Source: Actinomyces oris
Lineage (GTDB): Bacteria; Actinomycetota; Actinomycetes; Actinomycetales; Actinomycetaceae
Direction of reading: 5' to 3'
Length of the DNA: 64,000 nucleotides
NCBI RefSeq assembly: GCF_001929375.1
Contig: NZ_MSGO01000038.1
Span: 136,220-200,219, forward strand
Part shown: positions 54,674 to 63,930 of the stretch, one piece after another
How the letters are laid out: the number at the start of each line of letters is the position of its first letter
How positions within the stretch are numbered: the stretch's first letter is position 1
Position numbers and translations under genes: made by a program
Notes under the pieces: generated by a model
What the model was told of the DNA's origin: nothing
The model's database searches: none
Seen by the model: only the letters and a program-made list of their open reading frames with translations

Positions 54674-54753
54674 AAGCCAAGCCTATGCGCCTGAGGCGTG
54701 ATTGCCCGCCGATGGGTCCGTGCCGCGCGCCCGTGCGTGCGACGATAGCCCCT

Positions 54754-55560
54754 ATGAATGCCAATCCGAGCCCGTTGTCCTCCCTGACCTCATCCAGCGG
54801 TGGTGTCATGCCCCAGGGGGAGGAGGTGGCCTCCTTCGCGACCTACCCCGAGGCGCAGAGGGCGGTCGACGCCCTGTCGGACCAGGGCTTCCCGGTGCAG
54901 CACCTGGCGATCATCGGCACTGACCTGCGCCAGGTCGAGCGCATCACCGGGCGCTTGAGCTGGGGGAGAGCGGTGATGTCGGGGACCATGAACGGCCTGT
55001 GGATCGGGATGTTCTTCGGCATCATCATGTCGGTGGCCGGCAGCAGCGGTCCCCGGCTCAGCTTCTGGGCCTGCGTCCTGCTGGGGGTGCTGTGGGGCAT
55101 CGTCTTCCAGCTCTTCAGCTACGCCCTGACCCGAGGGCGGCGCGACTTCACCTCCATCAGCCAGGTCGTGGCCTCGCGCTACTCGATCATCGCCGCCCGT
55201 GAGATTCACGAGGCCAGCCAGGCCCTGGCCGATGTCCCGGGCAACCTCGCGCGCGGGGTAGGGGCACTGCGGCGCTCGCAGGAGCGCCGTCGGGCTCGGG
55301 AGGAGGCCCCCGGGCCCACCGCCTTCGGATCGCGCCCCGATGAGCAGCCCCGCTTCGGGGTGCGACTGCCTCAGCCCGGCAGCAGCACCCCCGACCGGGC
55401 CACCGCCACCCCGGCCGGCGCCTCCTCCAGCGCCCCGAGCGTCCCGAAGGACTACGACCCCTTCCTGCGCTCCTCGCGATCGGAGGATCGCAAGGAGACG
55501 GGGACCTCGGCGTCGTCGCAGGAGACCGGCGATGAGGCCGGCTCCGGTGACGAGAGCTGA
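54754..55560 (+). CDS. General-stress (YflT/GSP17M-like) domain membrane protein
   Basis: 268 residues. Residues 26-65 (VASFATYPEAQRAVDALSD) form the YflT/general-stress domain. Two membrane helices follow (about 75-95 and 100-122). The C-terminal half is a Pro/Arg/Ser-rich disordered tail. Function unknown. The ATG was chosen where the family-like part begins shortly after. It is divergent from the MgtE-N gene with about 80 bases between. Confidence 0.72.
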   Translation: MNANPSPLSSLTSSSGGVMPQGEEVASFATYPEAQRAVDALSDQGFPVQHLAIIGTDLRQVERITGRLSWGRAVMSGTMNGLWIGMFFGIIMSVAGSSGPRLSFWACVLLGVLWGIVFQLFSYALTRGRRDFTSISQVVASRYSIIAAREIHEASQALADVPGNLARGVGALRRSQERRRAREEAPGPTAFGSRPDEQPRFGVRLPQPGSSTPDRATATPAGASSSAPSVPKDYDPFLRSSRSEDRKETGTSASSQETGDEAGSGDES

Positions 55561-55589
55561 CCGGTGCTGAGGGACGAGGAAGTGCGGCA

Positions 55590-56438
55590 ATGAGCATTCC
55601 GGTAGGGCTGTCGACCGCCTGCGTGGTTCCCGGCAGTGTTCCCGAGACCTTCGCCATCGCCCAGGAGCTGGGCTATGACGGGGTCGAGATCATGGTCTGG
55701 AGTGAGAAGGCATCCCAGGACGCCACCCGGCTGGCGGCCCTGGTGGAGAAGTACGACCAGCCGGTGCTGGCGGTCCACGCCCCCACGCTGCTGGTGACCC
55801 GCGGGGTCTTCGGCGCGGACCCGTGGGACAAGGTGGACCGCTCCATCGAGCTGGCCCACTACCTCGAGGCGCCCACGGTGGTGCTGCACCCGCCCTTCTT
55901 CTGGCAGACCCGTTACGCGCGCTCCTTCATCGCCGGGGTCGCGCAGCGCGAGGCGACCACGGGCATCCACCTGGCGGTGGAGAACATGTTCACCTGGCGG
56001 CCCCGTCACGCCCACTCCACGCGCGACTTCCAGGCCTACTCGCCCACCTGGGACCCGGTGGGGCAGGGCTACAAGTCGGTGACACTGGACATTTCCCACG
56101 CCGCCACCTCCGGCTCCGACGCCCTGGCCATGGCCCGTTCGCTGGGTCCCACGCTGCGTCACCTGCACCTGACCGACGGCGTGCCCGGGCCCCTGGACGA
56201 CCACCTGCTGCCCGGGCAGGGCAACCAGGACTGCGCCGGGGTCCTCAAGCACCTGGTGGCCACCGGCTTCGAGGCCGGTGGGGGACAGGTCGTCGTCGAG
56301 GTGACCACCCGGTCCATGACGGCCGCCCAGCGTCTCGAGGGACTCGCCAGCGCCCTGGCCTTCGCCCGCGAGCACCTGGAGGGCGGGGAGCCGGCTCACA
56401 TTCCCGAGCCGACCCGGAAGCGCTACCGCCGTACCTGA
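55590..56438 (+). CDS. Xylose-isomerase-like TIM-barrel protein (sugar isomerase/AP endonuclease 2 fold)
   Basis: 282 residues. LGYDGVEIMVW, VLAVHAPT, VVLHPPFF, LAVENMF, VTLDISHAA and LRHLHLTDG follow the barrel strands of the AP_endonuc_2 family with typical His, Glu and Asp metal ligands. It could be a sugar isomerase/epimerase or an endonuclease-IV-like protein; the strongly conserved full set of EndoIV ligands is not evident. It ends six bases before the CDF gene on the opposite strand. Confidence 0.8.
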   Translation: MSIPVGLSTACVVPGSVPETFAIAQELGYDGVEIMVWSEKASQDATRLAALVEKYDQPVLAVHAPTLLVTRGVFGADPWDKVDRSIELAHYLEAPTVVLHPPFFWQTRYARSFIAGVAQREATTGIHLAVENMFTWRPRHAHSTRDFQAYSPTWDPVGQGYKSVTLDISHAATSGSDALAMARSLGPTLRHLHLTDGVPGPLDDHLLPGQGNQDCAGVLKHLVATGFEAGGGQVVVEVTTRSMTAAQRLEGLASALAFAREHLEGGEPAHIPEPTRKRYRRT

Positions 56439-56444
56439 CCCGGT

Positions 56445-57419
56445 CTAGCAGTAGGTGGCCTCGTGCTCCAGGTGCGAGAGCGGCTCGAGCTGGAGGGTCG
56501 CGTGCTGGATCTTCACCGGGAAGTGCTCGGCCACGCAGTGTTGGAGCCGGTCGAGGATCTCCTCGGTGTGACCGTCGCGCAGGCACTCGTCGCGGACGAC
56601 GACGTGCGCGGTCAGCACCGGCATGCCTGAGGCGACGGTCCACGCGTGCAGGTCGTGGACCTCCTCGACGTGGTCGATGCCGAGCATGTGCGAGCGCACC
56701 TGTGCCAGGTCCAGCTCCCGGGGGGTGAAGTCCATGAGGACCGCCAGGGCCGAGCGCAGCAGCGTCACCGCCCTGGGCAGGATGAGGAAGGCGATGAGCA
56801 GGGAGGCCACGGCGTCGGCCCGGGTCCAGCCGGTGCGGGCCACGACGGCGGCGGCGATGATGACGCCCACCGATCCCAGGGCGTCATTGAGGACCTCCAG
56901 GAGGGCGGCCCTCATGTTGAGGTTCTCGCCGTGTCCGTCATGACCCCGGCCACCGGAGAGGACCAGCAGCGCGATGACGTTGGCGGCCAGGCCGATGACG
57001 CCCATGACGAGCATGCCGGAGGCCTCGACCTGCGGGGCCACCAGCAGGTTGTGAACCGCCTTGAAGGCCACGAAGAGGCCGACGACGGCGAGCATGCCCG
57101 CCTGGAGCGCGGCCCCGATGACCTCGGCGCGGCGCATGCCCCAGGTGGAGCGGTCCGTGGCGGGGCGCGTGGACAGGTGCGCGGCCGTCAGGGCCATGGC
57201 CAGGCCGGCGACGTCGGTGAGCATGTGCCCGGCGTCGGCCAGCAGTGCGAGTGAGCCGGTGAGAAGGGCGGTGATGATCTCGGCCACCAGGACGGTGGCC
57301 GACAGGCACAGGGCGACCAGGAGCCGTCCGCGCGAGGCCCCGGCGCCGTGGTTGTGCGAGTGCCCGTGAGAAGGACTGTGGGAATGATCGTGGCGCTCGT
57401 GGCCGCCCGAGGTACTCAT
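56445..57419 (-). CDS. Cation diffusion facilitator, zinc/cadmium efflux type
   Basis: 324 residues. A His-rich N terminus (HDHSHSPSHGHSHNHG, 9-24) is followed by six membrane helices and a C-terminal cytoplasmic domain. Transport-site residues: HxxxD in LLADAGHMLTDV (helix 2) and ExxxD in LLEVLNDALGS (helix 5); the latter Glu replaces the commoner His but occurs in CzcD-type pumps. It overlaps an ArsR-type regulator gene, forming a metal-responsive efflux operon. Zinc is the likeliest ion. Confidence 0.9.
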   Translation of the reverse strand: MSTSGGHERHDHSHSPSHGHSHNHGAGASRGRLLVALCLSATVLVAEIITALLTGSLALLADAGHMLTDVAGLAMALTAAHLSTRPATDRSTWGMRRAEVIGAALQAGMLAVVGLFVAFKAVHNLLVAPQVEASGMLVMGVIGLAANVIALLVLSGGRGHDGHGENLNMRAALLEVLNDALGSVGVIIAAAVVARTGWTRADAVASLLIAFLILPRAVTLLRSALAVLMDFTPRELDLAQVRSHMLGIDHVEEVHDLHAWTVASGMPVLTAHVVVRDECLRDGHTEEILDRLQHCVAEHFPVKIQHATLQLEPLSHLEHEATYC

Positions 57420-57787
57420 TGGGGCTCCTTGTCCCGGCTCGCGGCGTCCGCGGAGATGGTGGCGGCCAGGGACTCGGCCGCGGAGAGGACCTGCTCGATG
57501 GCCTCGGGGTTCTCGATCCGGCTGACGTTGGCCCTCCCGTGGGAGTGACTGGAGATGAGGCCGGCGCTGCGCAGGATCGCCAGGTGCTGGGAGACGGTCG
57601 ACTGGGCCAGGCCCAGGTGCTCGGTCAGCTCCACCACCCGGTGCTCGCCGCCGTGGAGGTGACGCAGGATCGCCAGGCGGGTGGCGTCCCCCAGGACGTC
57701 GAGCAGCGAGGCCACGGTGGAGGCCTCGCGCACGGCACTGTGGTCCTGGGGGCGGTCCTCGGGCAGCAGCCCATGTTTCATCGTCAT
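57416..57787 (-). CDS. ArsR/SmtB-family metal-responsive repressor
   Basis: 123 residues with a winged-helix core: LGDATRLAILRHLHGG, then the recognition helix LGLAQSTVSQHLAILRSAGLI. No cysteine is present, so the alpha-3 CxC site of arsenic or cadmium sensors is missing; histidines in RHLHGGEH and SSHSHGR may contribute to sensing. The start codon is six bases from TAGCAT, with an imperfect dyad over that -10. It overlaps the CDF gene by four bases. Confidence 0.9.
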   Translation of the reverse strand: MTMKHGLLPEDRPQDHSAVREASTVASLLDVLGDATRLAILRHLHGGEHRVVELTEHLGLAQSTVSQHLAILRSAGLISSHSHGRANVSRIENPEAIEQVLSAAESLAATISADAASRDKEPQ

Positions 57788-57804
57788 GTGCCGATGCTAT
57801 CAGC
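57788..57804 (-). promoter_or_regulatory. Leaderless arsR-CDF promoter with candidate operator
   Basis: The minus-strand -10 TAGCAT (57799-57794) is six bases before the ATG. It is covered by the imperfect dyad GCCGAT-GCT-ATCAGC (57790-57804), placed where ArsR-type autorepression would work. Confidence 0.5.
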
Positions 57805-57843
57805 GAGTGACGATGAGAGGCAAGGGGGTGACCGAGCAGTCAG

Positions 57844-59466
57844 TCAGGCGATGAGCCCGCTGACCCAGGCCTCGACCTCCTCCACAGTGCGGGGCACGTC
57901 CTGGGTGAGGCGCTCCACGCTGCCGTCCTCGCGCACGACGACGTCGTCCTCGATGCGCACACCCGTGCCGCGCATCTCGGCGGGCACCAGCAGGTCGTCC
58001 TGGCGGAAGTACAGCCCCGGCTCGATGGTGAAGCACATGCCCGGCCTGAGCTCGGCCTCCATGTACATCTCGCGGCGCGCCTGGGCGCAGTCGTGGACAT
58101 CCAGGCCCAGGTGGTGGCTGGTGCCGTGAACCATCCAGCGCCGGTGGTACTGGCCCTCGGGGGCCAGGGAGTCGGCGGCGCTCACGCCCTCGGGCAGCAT
58201 CCCCCACTCCTCCAGACGGGCGGCGATCACCTCCATGGCGGCGGCGTGGACGTCCTTGAAGCGGCAGCCCGGCGTGCCCGCTCGGGCGAAGGCGGCGTCG
58301 GCGGCGTCGAGAACCGCCTGGTAGATCCGGCGCTGAGCCTCGGTGAAGCGGCCATCGACCGGGATCGTGCGGGTGACGTCAGCGGTGTAGAGGGAGTCGA
58401 CCTCGACGCCTGCGTCCACCAGGACCAGCTGACCGGGTTCGACGGCGCCGTCATTGTTGATCCAGTGCAGGGTGTTGGCGTGGTCGCCTGCCGCGGCGAT
58501 CGTGTCATAGCCCAGGCCGTTGCCCTCCTCGCGGGCCTTGGCCCCGAAGGCCCCTTCCAGGACCCGCTCGCCGCGCCAGTGGCCGCGGGCGCGGGGGATG
58601 GAGCGGATGAGGTCGTCGAAGCCGGCCTTGGTGGCGGCGACGGCGGCGCGCAGCTGGTCGATCTCCCAGGCGTCCTTGACCAGGCGCAGCTCGCTGGCGG
58701 CCTCGGCCAGACCGGCGTCCAGCTCCGTGGCGACCTCGCCGGTCTCCAACCCGGCCTGCTGGCGGGTGGTGGTCACCAGAGCGGTGACGGACTCATCGGC
58801 CTCGGCGACGACGCGCAACCGCACCGCGCCGGCACCGGCGTCCTTGGCCAGCGCGTCGGGCAGGGAGTCGATGTGGGCGCAGCGCATGCCGGTGGATGCC
58901 TCGACCTCCTCCAGGGAGGGGCGTACGCCCACCCACAGCTCGCCATAGCGGGGGTCGCCGTAGAACTCCTGGCTGGATCGCGAGGCCCGAGGCCGGAAGT
59001 AGAGGACCGCCTCGTGCGTCGGGGCGCCGCCGTCCGCGTCACCGGAGCCGTCCGGGGAGCCGGCGTCCGGGGCCGGAGAGGTGAGGGGGTCCAGGACGAG
59101 CACGGCGTCCGGCTCGAAGTCCGTGCCGGTGCCGGCCAGGTGGGCGAAGGCGCTGTGGGGCCTGAACCGGTAGTCGCAGTCGTTGTTACGCACCTTGAGC
59201 GCGCCTGCGGGCAGCACCAGGCGCTCGCCGGGGAAGAGCCTTCCGAGGGCCTCGCGCCGGGCCGCCGCCCAGGGGGCCGCCTCGCTGCGGGCGGGCAGCC
59301 CTTCGGGACGGGGACCCCAGCCTGAGCCGATGAAGTCCCTGAAGGCCTGGTTGCCGGGCTGGCGGGACCGGTTGGAGCCTCGCGCGGCCAAGGACTGGGG
59401 GGCCTCCTGCGAGGAGGCGGGGGCCTCGTCGGACGGGTGGGTGTCTGCGGGAGAAGTCGATGCCAT
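57844..59466 (-). CDS. Xaa-Pro aminopeptidase (aminopeptidase P)
   Basis: 540 residues. Pita-bread metallopeptidase removing N-terminal residues before proline. The five metal ligands are visible: two Asp in LVDAGVEVDSLYTADVTRT, His in MVHGTSHHLGLDVHD, Glu in FTIEPGLYF and Glu in GVRIEDDVVV. An AMP_N domain occupies about residues 60-200. The ATG at 59466 precedes a disordered Ser/Pro-rich N terminus; GATGAT lies six bases upstream. No signal peptide. Confidence 0.95.
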   Translation of the reverse strand: MASTSPADTHPSDEAPASSQEAPQSLAARGSNRSRQPGNQAFRDFIGSGWGPRPEGLPARSEAAPWAAARREALGRLFPGERLVLPAGALKVRNNDCDYRFRPHSAFAHLAGTGTDFEPDAVLVLDPLTSPAPDAGSPDGSGDADGGAPTHEAVLYFRPRASRSSQEFYGDPRYGELWVGVRPSLEEVEASTGMRCAHIDSLPDALAKDAGAGAVRLRVVAEADESVTALVTTTRQQAGLETGEVATELDAGLAEAASELRLVKDAWEIDQLRAAVAATKAGFDDLIRSIPRARGHWRGERVLEGAFGAKAREEGNGLGYDTIAAAGDHANTLHWINNDGAVEPGQLVLVDAGVEVDSLYTADVTRTIPVDGRFTEAQRRIYQAVLDAADAAFARAGTPGCRFKDVHAAAMEVIAARLEEWGMLPEGVSAADSLAPEGQYHRRWMVHGTSHHLGLDVHDCAQARREMYMEAELRPGMCFTIEPGLYFRQDDLLVPAEMRGTGVRIEDDVVVREDGSVERLTQDVPRTVEEVEAWVSGLIA

Positions 59467-59532
59467 AGGGGCATCATCCCACTGTTGAGCCCCTGCCGGT
59501 GCTGGGCGGGGCCCCAGGGACACTGGAACGGA

Positions 59533-60633
59533 TCAGCCCTGCTCGTCGGCCGGGAAGCGCACCCCCACCTGGCGGCGAGCCTCCTGCAGGACCCCGACCG
59601 CCGCCACGGAACGACTCAGCGGGTGCAGATCCGACTCGCGCGCGCCGGCACGTACCAGGCGGCACACCTCGGCCAGCTCGTAGGCGAGCTGGTGGCCGGG
59701 CGCCTGGGCGCCGCGCTCGACCGACAGGTCCTCACTCGCGCCCCTTCCCGCCGCCGGGCCGCGCAGCTCGATGCGCCCGGGCCACTGGCAGTCGTCGATG
59801 CTCAGCACGTCATGGTCCCCGGCGAAGCTCGACTCCGTCCCCGGGGAGGTCTTGGAGTGCAGGCAGACGACCTCCAGCCCGGTGTGCTCACCGGAGTCGT
59901 AGGACAGGACCACCGTGCCTCGTGCGTCGACGCCGCACTCCAGCAGCGTCCCCGTGGCCGTCACCCGGTCCGGCTCACCGAAGAGGTGGATGGCCAGGCT
60001 GACCGGGTAGATGCCCAGGTCCATGAGGGAACCGCCGCCCAGCGTCGGGTTGAAGGCCGGCGGCAGACCGCCGGAGCGGTAGATCTCCATCCGCGAGGAG
60101 AACTGCTCCTTGGACAGCACCACCCGGTGCAGCCGCCCCAGCCGCGGCAGGTGCTCACGCAGCCGAGCCACCCCGGGCTCGAAGGCGGACAGCCACCCCT
60201 CCATGAGGAAACGGTCGGCCGCCCGCGCCGCCTCCACCATCGCCTCGGCCTGTGAGCGCGTCAGGGCGAAGGGCTTCTCCACCACCACGTGGAAACCGGC
60301 CTTTAGTGCCGCGATCGCGTGCTGCGCGTGCAAGGAGTTGGGGGAGCCCACATGGACGACGTCGATCGGGGCCTGCGAGTCCGGGCCGTGGGCGGCGAGC
60401 ATCTCCTCGAGCGAGGCGTGGGCATCGGCGATCCCGTGCTCGGCGGCGAAGGCGACGGCGCGTTCGCGGTGGGCGGAGGTGACGGCCACGATCTGGGCGG
60501 CCGGCTCGCGGGCGACCGCCTCGGCGAACCACCGGGCGATGAAACCGGCCCCGATCACCCCGAAGCGGACCGGGGCGTCCTCGGTGCTCCGCGTGTCAGG
60601 CACGGTATCTGTCATATGGCTCAGGTCGCTCAT
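59533..60633 (-). CDS. Gfo/Idh/MocA-family NAD(P)-dependent oxidoreductase
   Basis: 366 residues. A Rossmann domain (VRFGVIGAGFIARWFAEAV, about 22-40), then VVVEKPFALT with the family lysine, and a C-terminal substrate domain with GGGSLMDLGIYPVSLA. Such enzymes oxidise sugars, inositols or related polyols; the substrate is unknown. The start was set at the ATG 60633; an internal ATG at 60615 is also possible. It is divergent from the PHP gene with a 36-base shared promoter region. Confidence 0.9.
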   Translation of the reverse strand: MSDLSHMTDTVPDTRSTEDAPVRFGVIGAGFIARWFAEAVAREPAAQIVAVTSAHRERAVAFAAEHGIADAHASLEEMLAAHGPDSQAPIDVVHVGSPNSLHAQHAIAALKAGFHVVVEKPFALTRSQAEAMVEAARAADRFLMEGWLSAFEPGVARLREHLPRLGRLHRVVLSKEQFSSRMEIYRSGGLPPAFNPTLGGGSLMDLGIYPVSLAIHLFGEPDRVTATGTLLECGVDARGTVVLSYDSGEHTGLEVVCLHSKTSPGTESSFAGDHDVLSIDDCQWPGRIELRGPAAGRGASEDLSVERGAQAPGHQLAYELAEVCRLVRAGARESDLHPLSRSVAAVGVLQEARRQVGVRFPADEQG

Positions 60634-60657
60634 GTCGTCCAGTCTTCCACGCCTCCC

Positions 60658-60669
60658 TACACTGTCCCA
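60658..60669 (+). promoter_or_regulatory. -10 element for leaderless PHP-protein mRNA
   Basis: TACACT at 60658-60663, six bases before the GTG at 60670. An opposite-strand AAGACT (60646-60641), seven bases before the oxidoreductase ATG, shares the same 36-base gap. Confidence 0.5.
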
Positions 60670-61515
60670 GTGCGCATCGACCCTCACACCCACTCGGCCT
60701 GCTCCGACGGCACCGACTCGCCCGCCGGACTCATGGCTCAGGCGGCCGGGGCCGGCCTCGACGTCGTCGGGCTGACCGACCACGACACGATGGCCGGCTG
60801 GGAGGAGGCGGCCCGGGCCGTCCCGGACACCGGCGTCGCCCTGCTGCGCGGCACCGAGATCTCCTGCGCCGCCGACGGGGTCACCCTCCACCTGCTGTCC
60901 TACCTGCACCGGGCCGACGACGCGGGACTGGAGGCCGCCTTCGCCCGCGCCCGCCGCTCGCGTGACAGCCGGGCGCAGCGGATGGTCGAGCTCCTCAGCG
61001 AGGACTACCCGCTCACCTGGGAGGACGTCCTGTCCCAGTCCGCCGACTCTCACACGATCGGCCGGCCCCACATCGCCGACGCCCTGGTGGCGGCCGGGTC
61101 CTTCCCCGATCGTAACGCCGCCTTCGCCGGGCCGCTGGCCACCTCCTCGCCCTACTACGTCCACCACTGGGCGCTGGACCCGGTGGAGGCCTGCCGCCTG
61201 GTTCGCGCCGCCGGCGGAGTCCCGGTGGCGGCTCACCCGCGCGCCCCCTCGCGCCAGCGCCGCCTCGTGCCCGATGAGACCTTCGCCCAGATGGCCGAGG
61301 CCGGCCTGGCGGCCCTGGAGATGAACCACCGCGACCAGGGCCCCGAGCAGCGCGAGCAGGTTCGCCTTCTGGCCCAGCGCCTGGGGCTGGGGCTGTCGGG
61401 GGCCTCGGACTACCACGGCACCGGTAAGCCCAACCGCCTGGGGGAGAACCTCATGCCGCCCGAGCTGCTGGAACGGATCCTCGACGAGGGCGCCCTCGAC
61501 CTCGTCCGCCCCTGA
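60670..61515 (+). CDS. PHP-domain phosphoesterase (TrpH/RNase AM-like)
   Basis: 281 residues. All PHP metal motifs are in order: DPHTHSACSDGT, LTDHDT, LRGTEISC, GRPHIADAL, VAAHPRAPS and SGASDYHG. Relatives hydrolyse 3',5'-nucleoside bisphosphates or degrade RNA 5' to 3' (RNase AM). The GTG start begins the conserved N terminus (VRIDPHTHS). Confidence 0.92.
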   Translation: MRIDPHTHSACSDGTDSPAGLMAQAAGAGLDVVGLTDHDTMAGWEEAARAVPDTGVALLRGTEISCAADGVTLHLLSYLHRADDAGLEAAFARARRSRDSRAQRMVELLSEDYPLTWEDVLSQSADSHTIGRPHIADALVAAGSFPDRNAAFAGPLATSSPYYVHHWALDPVEACRLVRAAGGVPVAAHPRAPSRQRRLVPDETFAQMAEAGLAALEMNHRDQGPEQREQVRLLAQRLGLGLSGASDYHGTGKPNRLGENLMPPELLERILDEGALDLVRP

Positions 61516-61571
61516 GACCCGACCGGCCACGGCACCCGACGCCTGCCGAGCGGCGGTGATAGAAACACTCC

Positions 61572-62201
61572 ATGCTGCAGTCCGTCTTCGACACCACGGT
61601 CTTCGCCACGACTTTCACCACGCTCCTGGTCATTCAGGACCCCCTGGGCGCCATCCCGATCTTCCTGTCCCTGACCTCGCGGCAGACGCCCACCGAGCGC
61701 GCCGCCTCCGCACGCCAGGCCACGGTCGTCTCCCTCGCCGTCATCGTGCTCTTCGCGGTCTTCGGGCGCTACATCCTGAAGTTCCTGGGGATCTCGGTGC
61801 CCTCCCTCCAGGTGGCCGGCGGACTACTGCTGCTCCTGGTGGCCCTCGAGCTGCTGACCGACAAGGTCGATGAGAACCCCGATCCCGACGCCGTCACCGC
61901 CAACGCCGCCCTCGTGCCCCTGGGTACGCCCCTGCTGGCCGGGCCCGGTGCGATCGTCGCGGCGATGGTCGCCGTGGACACCACCGGAGGCGGAGTGGCC
62001 GGATGGGTCTCCGTGACGGCTGCGATCATCGGCACGCACGTCGCCATCTGGGCCTCGCTGCGCTTCTCCCTGGGGCTCAACCGGGTGCTGGGCACCTCCG
62101 GCATCCGGATCCTCACCCGGGTCATGGGGCTGCTCCTGGCAGCCATCGCCGTCCAGATCATGGCCGACGGCGTCTTCGCCTTCCTGGAGATCCGCCTCTG
62201 A
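61572..62201 (+). CDS. MarC-family integral membrane protein
   Basis: 209 residues with six membrane helices. The family motifs are VIQDPLGAIPIFLSLT (helix 1) and VPLGTPLLAGPGAI (helix 4). The family was once linked to multiple-antibiotic resistance without solid proof; amino-acid export has been proposed for some members. TAGAAA lies six bases before the ATG. A terminator shared with the helicase gene follows. Confidence 0.9.
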   Translation: MLQSVFDTTVFATTFTTLLVIQDPLGAIPIFLSLTSRQTPTERAASARQATVVSLAVIVLFAVFGRYILKFLGISVPSLQVAGGLLLLLVALELLTDKVDENPDPDAVTANAALVPLGTPLLAGPGAIVAAMVAVDTTGGGVAGWVSVTAAIIGTHVAIWASLRFSLGLNRVLGTSGIRILTRVMGLLLAAIAVQIMADGVFAFLEIRL

Positions 62202-62225
62202 CCCGGGTCCGTCCCGGAGCCGGAC

Positions 62226-62257
62226 AGCGGCTGAGACCCGCGTGAGTCTCAGCCGCT
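62226..62257. terminator. Bidirectional terminator between marC-like and helicase genes
   Basis: Perfect 12-base inverted repeat (62226-62237 and 62246-62257) with an 8-base loop, between convergent genes. Confidence 0.75.
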
Positions 62258-62268
62258 TCCATACGGTC

Positions 62269-63930
62269 CTACTCGCCGGTGGTCCCGTCAATGGGGCGGC
62301 CGCCGCGAGTGCGCTTACGGGTGCGCTTGCGCCGGGGCTTCGCCTCGCCGTCGGCCGAGCGCCGGGAGCGCTCAGTGCGCTTGGCGTCCCTGCCGCCGTG
62401 GCCCCGGCCGCGCTCCGAGCGCCCGCCCTGCCTGCCGGACTGCTTGCGCCCGCGCCTGCCGGTCTCGCCCAGGTCCTCGATCTCCTCGGCGTCCAGTCCC
62501 TCCAGGGTGCGCTTGTGACGGGGCAGGCGGCCGGTGACCTTCTCCGGGATCGACAGGTCGGAGAACAGGTGCTTACTGGTGTGGTAGGTCTCCACCGGCT
62601 CCTCAATGGGCAGACCCAGGGCCTTGGCGATGATCCGCCAGCGCGGCACGTCGTCCCAGTCCACGAAGGTGACCGCCGTGCCGGAGTTGCCGGCGCGACC
62701 AGTGCGCCCGATGCGGTGGACGTAGATCTTCTCGTCCTCGGGGCACTGGTAGTTGATGACGTGGGTGACGTCGTCGACGTCGATGCCGCGGGCGGCCACG
62801 TCGGTGGCCACGAGGACGTCCACCTTGTTGTTGCGGAAGGCGCGCAGGGCCTGCTCGCGGGCCCCCTGACCGAGGTCGCCGTGCAGGGCCGCAGTGGCGA
62901 AGCCGCGGGCGCGCAGGTCGTCGGCCACCCGGGCCGCCGTGCGCTTGGTGCGCGCGAAGATGATGGTGCGTCCACGTCCCTCGGCCTGGAGGATCCGGGA
63001 GACGACCTCCACCTTGTTCATCGAGTGGGTGCGGTAGACGACCTGCTGGACCGTCTGGACGGTCATGCCCTCGTCGCCCGGGTCCTGGGCGCGGATATGG
63101 GTGGGGCGGGTCATGTAGCGGCGCGCCAGGGCGACCACGGCCCCGGGCATGGTGGCGCTGAAGAGCATCGTGTGCCGGTCGGCGCGGGTGCGGGCCAGGA
63201 TCTTCTCCACATCCGGCAGGAATCCCAGGTCCAGCATCTCGTCGGCCTCGTCCAGGACGACGGTGGTGACGTGAGCCAGGTCCAGTACGCCGCGCTCCAT
63301 GAGGTCGATGAGGCGGCCGGGAGTGCCCACGACGACCTCGGCCCCGCGCTCGAGGTCCTCGATCTGGGGCTCGTAGGCGCGCCCGCCGTAGACCTGGACG
63401 ATGCGCACGGTGCGCTTGGCGGCAGCCGTGGACAGCTCCTCGGCGACCTGCTTGGCCAGCTCACGGGTGGGCAGGATGACCAGGGCCTGGGGGCTGCCGG
63501 AGGCCGGATCCTCGTCCCAGCCCTCCTCCCCGGGGCCCAGGGTGTCCATGAGCAGGGGGATGCCGAAACCCAGGGTCTTACCGGTACCGGTCTTGGCCTG
63601 ACCGATGATGTCCTGCCCCTCCAGAGCCACCGGCAGGGTGAGGGCCTGGATGGGGAAGGGGTGGGTGATGCCCTTGGCGTCCAGGGCCTCACAGATCTCC
63701 GGCTCGACGCCGAAGTCGGCGAAGGTCTTGCGGCTCAGGTCGGTCTGGGCGCCCTCGTCGGTGATGTCGGGAGTGGCCTCGTCCAGGACGGGGGCGTGGG
63801 CGCCGGCCGTCTCGATGATCCCCGACGTGGTGCCAGCGGCACCGGCATCGGTGCACCCGATGGTGGTCTGGTCGTCTGTGGAGTTGTGGTCGGGCTCGAC
63901 GGCGTCGGCCCCGTGCTGCTCGTTGCTCAC
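62269..63930 (-). CDS. DEAD-box RNA helicase with basic RG-rich tail
   Basis: 553 residues. The Q motif precedes Walker A AKTGTGKT, then PTRELA, TPGRLID, DEAD (VVLDEADEMLDLG), SAT and the C-terminal HRIGRTGR. The last 100 residues are Arg/Lys/Gly-rich (RRGRKQSGRQGGRSERG and similar), an RNA-binding tail as in cold-shock or ribosome-assembly helicases (CsdA, RhlE types). The GTG at 63930 has AAGGAA upstream; the first 65 residues are acidic and disordered. The upstream promoter region lies toward the window end, and nothing was recognised in 63931-64000. Confidence 0.94.
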   Translation of the reverse strand: MSNEQHGADAVEPDHNSTDDQTTIGCTDAGAAGTTSGIIETAGAHAPVLDEATPDITDEGAQTDLSRKTFADFGVEPEICEALDAKGITHPFPIQALTLPVALEGQDIIGQAKTGTGKTLGFGIPLLMDTLGPGEEGWDEDPASGSPQALVILPTRELAKQVAEELSTAAAKRTVRIVQVYGGRAYEPQIEDLERGAEVVVGTPGRLIDLMERGVLDLAHVTTVVLDEADEMLDLGFLPDVEKILARTRADRHTMLFSATMPGAVVALARRYMTRPTHIRAQDPGDEGMTVQTVQQVVYRTHSMNKVEVVSRILQAEGRGRTIIFARTKRTAARVADDLRARGFATAALHGDLGQGAREQALRAFRNNKVDVLVATDVAARGIDVDDVTHVINYQCPEDEKIYVHRIGRTGRAGNSGTAVTFVDWDDVPRWRIIAKALGLPIEEPVETYHTSKHLFSDLSIPEKVTGRLPRHKRTLEGLDAEEIEDLGETGRRGRKQSGRQGGRSERGRGHGGRDAKRTERSRRSADGEAKPRRKRTRKRTRGGRPIDGTTGE

